This document shows, in pieces, positions 50,219-58,745 of a stretch of 64,000 nucleotides of DNA. Position 1 is the stretch's first letter, and the number at the start of each line of letters is the position of its first letter. This DNA comes from Prauserella muralis (lineage in GTDB: Bacteria > Actinomycetota > Actinomycetes > Mycobacteriales > Pseudonocardiaceae), in NCBI RefSeq assembly GCF_003202285.1, contig NZ_MASW01000002.1:1116001-1180000 (forward strand), in the 5' to 3' direction. The notes beneath the pieces are model-generated. The model searched no databases. It was given only the letters and a program-made list of their open reading frames with translations, and was not told where the DNA came from. The translations under genes were made by a program, and so were the position numbers.

Positions 50219-50977
50219 TCAGTGGGTGTGCGGGTCCGCGGCGTTGAGCGTGGCGACGACCTTGTCGTAGTCGCCGCGTACCTCGCCGAAACGCAGGAAC
50301 TTCACGCGCTCGACGAGAACCTCGGGCGCGCCGGGGTCGGTCTCCAGCAGGGCCATCACCTCGTCGGCGAACTCGTCGAGCGGCATGGCGAAGTCGGAGG
50401 TCTCCTGTCCCGGCAACAGCGCGGTGCGGACGGCTGGTGGCACCAGTTCGATCACCTGGACACCGGTGTCCGCGAGTTGCAGGCGCAGCGTCTCGCTGAG
50501 CATGTGGATCGCGGCCTTCGTCGCGTTGTAGCTGGGCGTGACGCGCAGTGGAGCATGGGCCAGGCCGGACGAGACCGTCACGATCGCCGCACCGGGCCGG
50601 GTGCTCAGGTGCTCGGTGAGGGCGGCGATCAGCCGGATCGGGCCGAGCAGGTTGGTGGTGACGATCTCCTCGGCGTCGGCCAGGAACCCGGGTGTGCGCC
50701 AGTCCTCGACGCGCATGATGCCGGCCATGGCGATGAGCACGTTCAGGTCCGGGTGGCGGTCCAGGACCTCCCGGACGGCGGCGGTGACCGACGCGGGGTC
50801 GGCGGTGTCGATCCGCACCGTGGCGAAGCCGTGCTCGGCGGCCAGCTTCTCCAGCAGTTCGGTCCGCCGCCCGCCGACGACGACGGTGTTGCCCTTCGCC
50901 TGCAACCGCAGTGCGAGGGCGAGCCCGATGCCGGACGTGGCGCCCGGGATGAAGATCGTGTTTCCGGTGATGTTCAT
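50219..50977 (-). CDS. Short-chain dehydrogenase (DltE-like)
   Basis: A 252-residue classical SDR: GATSGIGLALALRLQAKG for NAD(P) binding, AMAG in place of NNAG, catalytic Ser in TVSSGLAHAPL and YNATK. The loop after the active site resembles DltE/YvaG-type oxidoreductases. ATG at 50977 is chosen since the sequence before it in frame is shadow-like. It is divergent from the XRE regulator at 51078 with 100 bases between, which likely controls it. Confidence 0.87.
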   Translation of the reverse strand: MNITGNTIFIPGATSGIGLALALRLQAKGNTVVVGGRRTELLEKLAAEHGFATVRIDTADPASVTAAVREVLDRHPDLNVLIAMAGIMRVEDWRTPGFLADAEEIVTTNLLGPIRLIAALTEHLSTRPGAAIVTVSSGLAHAPLRVTPSYNATKAAIHMLSETLRLQLADTGVQVIELVPPAVRTALLPGQETSDFAMPLDEFADEVMALLETDPGAPEVLVERVKFLRFGEVRGDYDKVVATLNAADPHTH

Positions 50978-51077
50978 GCGTCCACTCTGGGTGCGCGCCG
51001 GGCAGGGTGGAGAGGCCTGACGATCGGGGGATCGGCGATCCCTGGCTGGGCGCATCGGGCGCACGCATCATGGAGGC

Positions 51078-51932
51078 ATGAACCGTGCCGCACTCGCAGA
51101 CTTCCTGCGCCGCCGCCGCGAGGGGCTGCGCCCGTCCGACGTCGGTCTGGTACCCGGACCGCGCCGCCGGACCCCCGGACTGCGGCGCGAGGAGGTGGCG
51201 ACGCTGACCGGGATGTCGGTGGACTACTACGCGCGCCTGGAGCAACAGCGCGGCCCGCAGCCCTCGGAGCAGATGCTCGCCTCGCTCGTGCGCGCGCTGC
51301 GCCTGACCGCGGACGAGCGCGACTACCTGTACCGCCTGGCGGGGCACAACGTGCCACGCCGCACGCTGGCCGACACCCACGTGGCGCCCGCGCTGCTCCG
51401 GGTCCTGGACCGGCTGGAGGACAGCCCGGCACTGATCCTCTCGGCGCTCGGCGAGGTCCTCGTGGCCAACCGGCTGGCGACGGCGATCTTCGGCGATCAC
51501 TCCGGGCGCACCGGCTGGGCGCGCAGCGACGTGTACCGCTGGTTCACCGACCCGGCGGCGCGGGCGGTCTATCCGCCCGACGACCACGACCGCCAGGGGC
51601 GCAGCATGGTCGCCTCGCTGCGCGCCGCCTACGGCGCGTCGGGAGCCCGTTCCCGCGCGGGCGAGCTGGTGCGCGTGCTGCTCGCGGAGTCGGAGGAGTT
51701 CCGCGAGCTGTGGGAGCGGCACGAGGTGGCCCAGCGCTTCGCCGACCACAAGGTGCTGGTGCATCCCGAAGTGGGGTCGATCGAGGTCGACTGCCAGGTG
51801 CTGTTCACCGAGGACCAGTCCCAGGCGCTGCTGGTGCTGACGCCCGCGCCGGGCAGCGAGGCCGAGGACAAGATCCGCCTGCTGGCCGTGCTGGGCCACG
51901 AGGACTTCGCGGAGCCGGTGGGCGATCGGTAG
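51078..51932 (+). CDS. XRE-family regulator with MmyB-like ligand domain
   Basis: A 284-residue regulator. The XRE HTH (ALADFLRRRREGLRPSDVGL, LRREEVATLTGMSVDYYARL) is followed by a PAS-like MmyB ligand-binding domain (LDRLEDSPALILSALGEVLV, FTDPAARAVYPPDDHDRQGR). CATCAT at 51066-51071 would give a leaderless transcript from the ATG. In actinomycetes such regulators typically sit next to a single SDR or reductase they repress, here the SDR at 50219. Confidence 0.88.
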   Translation: MNRAALADFLRRRREGLRPSDVGLVPGPRRRTPGLRREEVATLTGMSVDYYARLEQQRGPQPSEQMLASLVRALRLTADERDYLYRLAGHNVPRRTLADTHVAPALLRVLDRLEDSPALILSALGEVLVANRLATAIFGDHSGRTGWARSDVYRWFTDPAARAVYPPDDHDRQGRSMVASLRAAYGASGARSRAGELVRVLLAESEEFRELWERHEVAQRFADHKVLVHPEVGSIEVDCQVLFTEDQSQALLVLTPAPGSEAEDKIRLLAVLGHEDFAEPVGDR

Positions 51933-51962
51933 GGGCGCCACGCCGGGCCCGGCCCCGCGAGG

Positions 51963-52856
51963 TCACGGCTGGTCGTAGTGGCCGGCGGCGATGTCGTCCA
52001 GCAGGGTGGGACCGGTGGGGCGCCAGCCGAGCAGGTCTCGGGTGATCTCGCTGCTGGCGGGGATGTCGGCGGCCAGGAACCGGCCGACGAAGGGGATCTC
52101 GTCGGCGATCTGCTCCGCAGGCGCGGATTTCGCCGGCACACCGAGGCGATCGGCGAGTGCTTCGGTGATCTGCCGGATGGAGACCCCCTCTTCGGCGACG
52201 GCGTGCAGGATCGTGCCCGCGGGGGCATTCTCGAGTCCGAGACGGACCAGGCGTGCGGCGTCGGACTGGTGCACGGCGGGCCAGCGATTGCCTCCCTCGC
52301 CGGGGTAGACCGATGCTCCGCGTCGCCGGGCGGCTTGGGCGATGATGGAGATGAAGCCGTGGTCGCCTTCGCCGTGGACGATGGGGAAGCGGGCGGGAAC
52401 GACGCGGACGCCCTGCTCGGCGTAGCTCAGGGCGAGGTTCTCGGCGCCGCCGCGTGGTGCGTCCGGGCCGACAGCCGGATTGAGATCCCGCTCTGTTGCC
52501 GGGCGTCCCAGTCCGGGCAGCGCGACGCCGGAGGCGAGCACGAAGGGCCGGCCGGAACCCGCGAGGGTGTCGCTGATGGTCTGGACCGCGGCCCGCTCGG
52601 CGTGGTTGGACACGTCGGGGCGGGTCCAGTCGTGCTTGTTCGCGAGGTGGATCACGCCGTCGGCCGCCGCCGCGGCCTGGCGGATCTCGTCGAGATCGTC
52701 GAGGTCGCCACGACGGACGGACGCCCCGAGATCGGTGACGACGGACGCTGATGCCTCGGAGCGCGCCAGGCCGGTCACCTCGTGCCCGGCGGCGAGGAGT
52801 TCGGCGACGACGGCGCGGCCGATGAAACCGGATGCTCCGGTGACGAAGACGTGCAT
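51963..52856 (-). CDS. NAD-dependent epimerase/SDR family protein
   Basis: A 297-residue extended/atypical SDR with the nucleotide motif MHVFVTGASGFIGRAVVAEL. The active-site region (GAENLALSYAEQGVRVVPAR) lacks a canonical YxxxK: the position is held by GGAENLAL, as in several actinobacterial SDR a5-like proteins. It is divergent from a TetR gene at 52961 with two operators between, so expression is repressor-controlled. Function unknown. Confidence 0.84.
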   Translation of the reverse strand: MHVFVTGASGFIGRAVVAELLAAGHEVTGLARSEASASVVTDLGASVRRGDLDDLDEIRQAAAAADGVIHLANKHDWTRPDVSNHAERAAVQTISDTLAGSGRPFVLASGVALPGLGRPATERDLNPAVGPDAPRGGAENLALSYAEQGVRVVPARFPIVHGEGDHGFISIIAQAARRRGASVYPGEGGNRWPAVHQSDAARLVRLGLENAPAGTILHAVAEEGVSIRQITEALADRLGVPAKSAPAEQIADEIPFVGRFLAADIPASSEITRDLLGWRPTGPTLLDDIAAGHYDQP

Positions 52857-52871
52857 GAGTGCTCTTCACTC

Positions 52872-52932
52872 CCTCGGTGATGTCAGAGGCTGACATCACC
52901 GAGGATAGCGCTGATGTCAGTCTCTGTCATCA
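52872..52932. promoter_or_regulatory. Paired TetR operators between SDR and TetR genes
   Basis: Operator 1 (52872-52904) has perfect 15-base arms, CCTCGGTGATGTCAG, around a three-base centre. Operator 2 (52912-52932) is TGATGTCAG-TCT-CTGTCATCA with one mismatch. The shared core is TGATGTCAG-N3-CTGACATCA, centres 34 bases apart. Operator 2 overlaps the -35 zone of the TetR gene, whose -10 is TACGAT (52949-52954), six bases before its ATG. Confidence 0.75.
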
Positions 52933-52960
52933 CCTGGTTCGGCCCGGCTACGATGCGGGC

Positions 52961-53539
52961 ATGGCACGGTGGGCACCGGGGGCATCGGATCGGCTCCAGC
53001 GGGCGGCGATGGAGCTGTTCGCCGAGGACGGCTTCGAGGCGACGACCGTGGCCGCGATCGCCGAGCGGGCCGGGGTGACCGAGCGGACGTTCTTCCGCTA
53101 CTTCACGGACAAGCGCGAGGTGCTGTTCGCGGGGGAGGAGGAGTTCGAGGGGGTCTTCGTGGACGCGATCGCCGCCGCGCCGGAGGGCACGTCCCTGAAT
53201 GGCCTGCTCGTCGCGGCGCTCGATGCGGGAGGAAGGGTGTTGCAGGACCTGCGGGGTCGCGACTTCGCCCGGGCACGCAACGACATCATCACCGCGAACG
53301 AGCAGCTCCAGGAGCGCGAGCTGCTCAAGCTGGCGAAACTCTCCCGTGCTGTGACCGCCGCTCTTGTCGCCCGCGGAGCGGGGCAGGTGCCCGCGCGCCT
53401 GGCGGGCGATCTCGTCGTGTCCGTGTTCGGCGCGGCCTTCGCCAGGTGGGTCGCTCCCGGCGAGACCCGCGACCTGGTCGAGCTGCAACGTGACGGCCTC
53501 GCCGCGGTCAGCGAGCTGACTCCGGTCGAGGCTGGGTAG
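52961..53539 (+). CDS. TetR-family transcription regulator
   Basis: A 192-residue TetR protein: RLQRAAMELFAEDGFEATTV, AGVTERTFFRYFTDKREVLF, then a C-terminal ligand domain of the TetR_C_7-like kind. The ATG at 52961 has a -10 placed for leaderless transcription; a longer in-frame start at 52859 would span both operators and is rejected. It very likely represses itself and the divergent SDR gene. Confidence 0.9.
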   Translation: MARWAPGASDRLQRAAMELFAEDGFEATTVAAIAERAGVTERTFFRYFTDKREVLFAGEEEFEGVFVDAIAAAPEGTSLNGLLVAALDAGGRVLQDLRGRDFARARNDIITANEQLQERELLKLAKLSRAVTAALVARGAGQVPARLAGDLVVSVFGAAFARWVAPGETRDLVELQRDGLAAVSELTPVEAG

Positions 53540-53600
53540 CGGTCACGGTGCGGACGAGAGCGGCGACGGCGGTGGAGCGCCGGCCGCGCGGGCCGGCGGG

Positions 53601-54185
53601 TCACGTCTCGGTGGCGAGGTGCCGGGCGGCGGTCATCACCGCCGCCCGGCGCTGCGCGGTGTCCGCGCGGCCGGTCCCGGTGGCCATGCGCGCGATGTGC
53701 GGCGCGGCGTGCCACCAGGCAGCGAGCGCCATGATCGAGAACAGCAGGACCCCGGGGGTGAGGTCGTCGCGCAGGACGCCGTTGGCCTGCGCCTCGGCGA
53801 ACCGCTCGACCTTCGCCCGGTAGTACTCCGCGCGCGCGGCCTCGTCGACGACCTCGTCGGGCGTGGTCAGGCCCTCCCAGAGCAACAACCGGACGAGCTC
53901 CGGGTGGGCCGTGTGGTAGTCGAAGATCCGGCCCGCGTAGTCGCCGACGGGATCGTCGTGTGCCGGGTCGAACACGACGGAACCGGCGATGCGTTCGCTC
54001 TCGGCCGCCAGCACCCTGGTGAACAGGGCACGCTTGTTGCCGAAGTAGTTGTAGATGCGCTCCTTGTTGACGCCGGCGCGACCGGCGATCCGGTCGACGG
54101 TGGTGCCCGCGGGTCCGTGTTCGGCGAACTCCTCCAGCGCGGCGTCGAGGATCTTCTGCTTCGTCGCGGCGGTGTCCCAGGCCAT
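53601..54185 (-). CDS. TetR-family transcription regulator
   Basis: A 194-residue TetR regulator with HTH KQKILDAALEEFAEHGPAGT and AGVNKERIYNYFGNKRALFT and a ligand domain with WHAAPHIARMATG near its end. TATGCT (54192-54197 on this strand) lies six bases before the ATG at 54185, so the transcript is leaderless. It is divergent from an MFS exporter, with matching palindromes on both promoters, the classical drug-efflux arrangement. Confidence 0.9.
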   Translation of the reverse strand: MAWDTAATKQKILDAALEEFAEHGPAGTTVDRIAGRAGVNKERIYNYFGNKRALFTRVLAAESERIAGSVVFDPAHDDPVGDYAGRIFDYHTAHPELVRLLLWEGLTTPDEVVDEAARAEYYRAKVERFAEAQANGVLRDDLTPGVLLFSIMALAAWWHAAPHIARMATGTGRADTAQRRAAVMTAARHLATET

Positions 54186-54191
54186 GGGCTC

Positions 54192-54263
54192 AGCATAATT
54201 CCAACTTGCGCGTTGGAGTTCGGGCGTGGCAGGGTTGATACCAACGAATTCGTTGGAAATGAT
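54192..54263. promoter_or_regulatory. Divergent promoters and twin operators of TetR/MFS pair
   Basis: Two copies of CCAAC-N6-GTTGG lie 40 bases apart: 54201-54216 (within TCCAAC-N6-GTTGGA) and the perfect palindrome CCAACGAATTCGTTGG at 54241-54256. The second fills the spacer of the exporter promoter TTGATA (54235-54240) - 17 bases - AATGAT (54258-54263). The first lies just upstream of the TetR -10 (TATGCT, minus strand). Confidence 0.75.
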
Positions 54264-54288
54264 TCGCTCCCTGCCTGGAGGCACCTCT

Positions 54289-55497
54289 GTGACCACGTCA
54301 TCCCTGACCGGTCCCGCCCGGACGACCGCGCCGCCGGGTGGCCGGATCGGGAGCCCCGCCGGCGTCGTCGGCGTTCTCGTCGCCGCCGCGTTGCTCGCCG
54401 TCTCGCACATCTACGTGACCATTCCGCTCGTCTCCGCCGTCGCGGACGGCTACGCCACGGCCGTGACGGCCGCCGCCTGGATCGGCAGCGGCTTCGGCTT
54501 CGCGTTCGCCGTGGGCAACCTGGTGTTCCCGACGATCTCGGACTACGTCGACCCTCGGCACGTCATGGCGGCAGGCCTCGGCGCCGTCGCCGTCGCCGGA
54601 GTCGTCGCTGGCCTGGCCCCGAACCTGCCGGTCCTGGTCGGCGCCAGAGTCGTCCAGGGGTTCGTCGCACCGGCGGTGCCGCCCGTGGCGCTGGCCTACC
54701 TGCCCCGCGTCCTGCCCGAGCGGTTCCGGGGGACCGCGCTGGCGGTGCTGTCGAGTTGCTTCCTGCTGTCCGGGATCCTGGGCCAGGCGTGGTCGCTGTC
54801 GATCGGCTCCGCCTTCGGCTGGCGCTGGGCGTTCTGGGGCCTGGTGCCGCTGCTGCTCGCCGTCGCGGCTCTGATCCCGATGCTGCCCGCGGCTCCACGG
54901 CCGACCGCGCCGGGATCGTTGCCCGCGGTGTTCGGCACTCTCGCGCGGATGGTGCGCCGTCCGCGAATGCTGGCCGCCTACACCGCGGCGTTCACCTTCC
55001 TGCTGGCGTTCGTCGGCATGTACGTCGCCCTGCAGGCTTCCGGCACCGAACTCGGCGCGGACGATCCGGTGACCAGTCTGCTGCTGCGCCTGCCCGGACT
55101 TCCGGGGATCGTGGTGGGCCTGTTCGGAGGCGTGTTCATCCGTCGCTGGGGTCCACACTGGACCGGTGCCGGCGCGTTCCTGACGGCCGCCGCCGGTCTC
55201 GGCATCGAGGCGGCAGGCGGCCCGCTGTGGGTCACCCTGGCCGGCAGCGCCGTGTTCGTCGCCGGGCTCGCCGTCGCCGTTCCCGCCGCGGTCACTCTCG
55301 TCGGCCTGGCGAGCGGTCCCGCGCGCGGTGCCGGCATGGCCGGGTACGCCTTCCTGGTCGGAGCCGGTGCGAGCCTCGGGCCGCTGCTGGCCGGAGCCCT
55401 TGCCGGGGGCGGGTTCGCCCTGACCTGCGGGGTGCTGGCCGCGATCCTGCTCGTCCCCGCCTTTGCGTTCGCCGTGTCCCGCCCGGCCCGGGCCTGA
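54289..55497 (+). CDS. MFS transporter
   Basis: A 402-residue major facilitator with 12 predicted helices (GVVGVLVAAALLAVSHIYVT, FGFAFAVGNLVFPTISDYVD, GARVVQGFVAPAVPPVALAY). The motif-A-like loop after TM2 reads DYVDPRHVMAAG. GTG at 54289 is chosen because GGAGG lies seven bases before it; upstream in-frame ATG at 54259 lies within the promoter. Control by the divergent TetR points to inducible export of a toxic compound, or uptake of an inducer. Confidence 0.87.
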   Translation: MTTSSLTGPARTTAPPGGRIGSPAGVVGVLVAAALLAVSHIYVTIPLVSAVADGYATAVTAAAWIGSGFGFAFAVGNLVFPTISDYVDPRHVMAAGLGAVAVAGVVAGLAPNLPVLVGARVVQGFVAPAVPPVALAYLPRVLPERFRGTALAVLSSCFLLSGILGQAWSLSIGSAFGWRWAFWGLVPLLLAVAALIPMLPAAPRPTAPGSLPAVFGTLARMVRRPRMLAAYTAAFTFLLAFVGMYVALQASGTELGADDPVTSLLLRLPGLPGIVVGLFGGVFIRRWGPHWTGAGAFLTAAAGLGIEAAGGPLWVTLAGSAVFVAGLAVAVPAAVTLVGLASGPARGAGMAGYAFLVGAGASLGPLLAGALAGGGFALTCGVLAAILLVPAFAFAVSRPARA

Positions 55498-55512
55498 GCC
55501 CGGCGGAGAGCC

Positions 55513-56385
55513 CTACCGCTGTCCGGTGTGGTCGGCGGGCTTGGCGGTCAGTGACCAGCTGGCGAGCAGGCTCATGGCCCGCCGGGAGGGCGAGTCGGGC
55601 TCGGTGGTGTAGACGAACAGTGTGGTGTCGGGGTCGCCGGGCAGGGTGAGGGTCTCGTACTCGACGGTGAGGTCACCGACGATGGGGTGACGCAACCGCT
55701 TGGAGCCGTGGGTGCGCTGGTAGACGCGGTGTTCGTCCCACCAGGTGCTGAACTCCGGGCTGCGCTCGCGCAGCTCGGCGATCAGTTCGGCGGTGGCCCT
55801 GTCGTCGGGGTCGGCGCCGGATTCCAGGCGCAGGTTCTCGACGGCGGCGCGCGCGTGGGTCTCCCAGTCGAGGAAGAGGGACCGCGACTCGTCGTCGAGC
55901 AGCATCCATCGGGCGTAGTTGCGTTCGGTGGCCGGGAAGCGCTCGAAGTCGGTGAACAGCGCCTTGGCCATGCGGTTCTGGGCCAGCACGTCGGCGCGGC
56001 GGCCCAGGATGAGGGCCGGTTCGCCGTCGAGCGCGTCCAGCAGCTGGTAGAGCCCTGGCCGGACACGCTGCACGGGGCGGGCCCGCAGCGTGCCGGGGGA
56101 GGAACCCGAGCCGATCAGCGCGGCCAGGTGGGCGCGCCCGGCGGCGTCGAGGCCGAGGGCCCTGCCGATGGCGTCCACCACGGCCGGTGAGGGAATGATG
56201 CGCCTGCCCTGTTCGAGGCGGGCGTAGTAGTCGGTCGACACACCCGCGAGCAGCGCGACCTCCTCGCGGCGCAGCCCGGGCACCCGCCGGATGCGGCCAT
56301 CGGCGGGCAGCCCGGCGCGGGCGGGGTCGCACTGGCTGCGTGCGCGGCGCAGGAAGTCGGCGAGCTCGGTGTTCTTGTCCGGCAT
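55513..56385 (-). CDS. XRE-family regulator with MmyB-like ligand domain
   Basis: A 290-residue paralogue of the regulator at 51078, with HTH LRREEVALLAGVSTDYYARL and the MmyB-type domain (LDALDGEPALILGRRADVLA, RMAKALFTDFERFPATERNY, THARAAVENLRLESGADPDD). CACAAT (56392-56397, minus strand) lies six bases before the ATG. The SDR at 56576 is divergent with 190 bases between and is its probable target, repeating the SDR/XRE layout at 50219-51932. Confidence 0.89.
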   Translation of the reverse strand: MPDKNTELADFLRRARSQCDPARAGLPADGRIRRVPGLRREEVALLAGVSTDYYARLEQGRRIIPSPAVVDAIGRALGLDAAGRAHLAALIGSGSSPGTLRARPVQRVRPGLYQLLDALDGEPALILGRRADVLAQNRMAKALFTDFERFPATERNYARWMLLDDESRSLFLDWETHARAAVENLRLESGADPDDRATAELIAELRERSPEFSTWWDEHRVYQRTHGSKRLRHPIVGDLTVEYETLTLPGDPDTTLFVYTTEPDSPSRRAMSLLASWSLTAKPADHTGQR

Positions 56386-56575
56386 GCGCTCATTGTGCGT
56401 GCCGCGTTGCCGGTTCGGCCACGCCTTACCTAGGACTGGCAGTCCTCGTCACGCGAGTGCGCGGTCTCGCAGGGCCGGAGATGACGTCCCGTGCCCGGGT
56501 TCGCGGAGCCAGGCTGGTCCTCGACGTCGCCGGCACGCGGCGGCGACCACGGATACGCGGCAAGGAAGCGAGATC

Positions 56576-57439
56576 ATGATGAACTACCCGACACAGCGTC
56601 CCGCGACATGGCTGGTCACCGGCACCTCCCGGGGGCTGGGACTGGAACTGGTGACCCAGCTGCTGCGGCGCGGGGACAACGTCGCGGCGACCACCCGTTC
56701 GGCGCAGCGCCTGCTCGCCGCGCTCGGCGACCTCGACACGTCGCGGCTGCTGGCGCTCGAGCTGGACCTGGGCGACGAGCAGGCCGTCGCGGCAGCGGTG
56801 GAGCAGACCACCGACCGCTTCGGCTCACTGGACGTCGTGGTCAACAACGCGGGCTACGGCTTCCTGGCGGCCGTCGAGGAGACCACCGACCGCGACGTGC
56901 GGGCGATGTTCGACGTCCAGGTCTTCGGCGTCTGGAACGTGCTGCGCGCCGTGCTTCCGGTTCTGCGCAAGCAGAACGGCGGTCACGTCGTCAACGTCTC
57001 GTCGGTCCTGGGCATGACCGCGGTGCCGGGCTGGGGCCTCTACAGCGCCGGCAAGTTCGCTCTCGAGGGGCTCACGGAGGCGCTCGCCGGGGAGGTCGCC
57101 GACTTCGGTGTCGGTGTCACGCTCGTCGAGCCGGGTTACTTCCGCACGTCGTTCCTGACCCGGGATTCCCTCGCGCTGCCCGAGAGCACCGTCGACGCCT
57201 ACCCGGCGTTGCGCGAGATGGTGGCCAACCACCTGGAGCTCCAGGGAAACCAGCCCGGGGACCCGGTGAGGGCCGTCGAGCAGATCATCGCCCGCGTCAC
57301 CGCCGGCACCACCACGCCGCTGCGCCAGGTGCTGGGCTCGGACGCGCACGCCTACGCCACGGCGAAGGTGGCCGCGCTCCAGGACAACCTCGACCGGACG
57401 CGGGACAGCGCACCCGTCACCGACTACCCCGCCGCCTGA
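56576..57439 (+). CDS. Short-chain dehydrogenase/reductase
   Basis: A 287-residue classical SDR with TGTSRGLGLELVTQLLRRGD, VVVNNAGYGF, NVSSVLGMTAVPGWGLYSAGK (Ser and YxxxK intact) and EPGYFRTSF. It resembles the large group of actinobacterial SDRs acting on ketone/alcohol metabolites. Tandem ATG codons at 56576/56579 follow CAAGGA. It is likely repressed by the divergent XRE protein. Confidence 0.88.
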   Translation: MMNYPTQRPATWLVTGTSRGLGLELVTQLLRRGDNVAATTRSAQRLLAALGDLDTSRLLALELDLGDEQAVAAAVEQTTDRFGSLDVVVNNAGYGFLAAVEETTDRDVRAMFDVQVFGVWNVLRAVLPVLRKQNGGHVVNVSSVLGMTAVPGWGLYSAGKFALEGLTEALAGEVADFGVGVTLVEPGYFRTSFLTRDSLALPESTVDAYPALREMVANHLELQGNQPGDPVRAVEQIIARVTAGTTTPLRQVLGSDAHAYATAKVAALQDNLDRTRDSAPVTDYPAA

Positions 57440-57499
57440 CGGGCACGCACCGGGCCGGGTCACGTGCGGGAGGAAGCGAGGCCGCGCGGACCCGGCCGG

Positions 57500-57898
57500 T
57501 CAGGCGCTCGGTGCCAGGCGCAGCCGCAGGCAGTCCTCGGGCAGCCAGCGACCGGCGATCCTGCGCCGCAGTCCCGGCGCCGCGGCCAGGGTCTCGGCCT
57601 TGTCGGCGAACCCGGGTTCGGAGACGGTGAAGGTCCTTCCCTTCCACACCAGCGTGCCCTCGCCCGCGGCCTGGAGGTTGCGGACCCAGTCGGTGCCGCG
57701 GCCCCACGGCAGCGCGATGTACACGCTCTGCGGGGTGAAGCCGACGATGGCGATCGGTGTCGTGTAGGACCTGCCGGACTTGCGGCCGCGGTGCTCCACG
57801 AGCGCCCAGAGGGGCATGAACCGGCGGCCGGCGACCTTGCGCGCGGCCTTGTTGAACTGCTGTGCGGCCCGGGGGGCCTGGCGGTTGTCGGTGCTCAT
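57500..57898 (-). CDS. Deazaflavin (F420)-dependent nitroreductase family protein
   Basis: A 132-residue split-barrel protein of the Ddn family, whose members use coenzyme F420 to reduce quinones or nitro compounds. HRGRKSGRSYTTPIAIVGFT, VYIALPWGRGTDWVRNLQAA and TLVWKGRTFTV are family signatures; the RKSG and WVRNL elements contact F420. CATAGT (57905-57910, minus strand) sits six bases before the ATG, suggesting leaderless expression. It is convergent with the SDR gene. Confidence 0.87.
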   Translation of the reverse strand: MSTDNRQAPRAAQQFNKAARKVAGRRFMPLWALVEHRGRKSGRSYTTPIAIVGFTPQSVYIALPWGRGTDWVRNLQAAGEGTLVWKGRTFTVSEPGFADKAETLAAAPGLRRRIAGRWLPEDCLRLRLAPSA

Positions 57899-57956
57899 AG
57901 CCCGACTATGCCCGGATCCGCGCAGAAATTCCACATCCGTTGAAGAACTGCGGCGA

Positions 57957-58745
57957 CTACCGAACCCGCTCGCCCTGCAGGCCGACGACGGCGATGCCGA
58001 CACCGCGCGCGCGGAACGGCTCGAGCGCGGCCTCCTCGACGCTCTGATCCGTGACGAGGGTCCAGTGCCGGGGCATGGGTGCCCAGGCGTGAAAGGGCGC
58101 CCTGCCGATCTTGGCGGCATGCACGAGCAGGTACACCTGCTTGCCCTGCCGGGTCATGAGTTCCTTGAGCCGGGTCTGGCGGACGTCGGCCTCGCAGATG
58201 CCGCGGTCGGCGGTGACGCTGTCGGCTCCGAGGAAGACCCGGTCGAAGGTGCGGCGTTCCAGCGCCGCCTCGGTCGCCGGGCCGAGGAAGGCCTGACTCA
58301 ACTGCCGCAGCGTGCCGCCGAGGCACTCGACCTCGACGCCGTCCGCCGAGGCGAGTTCGTTGAGGACGGTCATTCCCGGCGTGACCACGGTCAGGCCCTC
58401 GCGGTCCCGCAGCTCGTGCGCCACGGCGGCGGTGGTCGTGCCTGCGTCGAGGAGGATCGTCTCGCCGGGCCTCACCTGTGCGGCGGCCCAGTGGCCGATA
58501 GCACGCTTGGCCTCGTGCGCCTCGCCGAGCCGCTGCCGGAGGTCGGCCTCGGGGTGGGCGAGGATCGCCCGCGCACCGCCGTAGGTGCGGGCGAGCTGCC
58601 CGGACTGCTCGAGCTGAGCCAGGTCGCGGCGGATGGTCGACGCGGTGACCCCGAACCGCTGGGAGAGCTCGTCCACACTGGCCAGTCCGCTGGTCGAGGC
58701 GAGCTCCACAATGGCCTGACGTCGCGCGTGGTTGTCACGACGCAC
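57957..58745 (-). CDS. DeoR-family transcription regulator
   Basis: A 262-residue DeoR regulator: HTH VDELSQRFGVTASTIRRDLA and the sugar-phosphate sensing domain (ETILLDAGTTTAAVAHEL, DRVFLGADSVTADRGICEAD, HAAKIGRAPFHAW). GTG at 58745 is chosen because GGAGG lies six bases before it; it overlaps the PdxA-like gene by 11 bases. Being last in the kinase/dehydrogenase operon, it probably senses a phosphorylated sugar acid and controls both arms of the divergent locus. Confidence 0.9.
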   Translation of the reverse strand: MRRDNHARRQAIVELASTSGLASVDELSQRFGVTASTIRRDLAQLEQSGQLARTYGGARAILAHPEADLRQRLGEAHEAKRAIGHWAAAQVRPGETILLDAGTTTAAVAHELRDREGLTVVTPGMTVLNELASADGVEVECLGGTLRQLSQAFLGPATEAALERRTFDRVFLGADSVTADRGICEADVRQTRLKELMTRQGKQVYLLVHAAKIGRAPFHAWAPMPRHWTLVTDQSVEEAALEPFRARGVGIAVVGLQGERVR

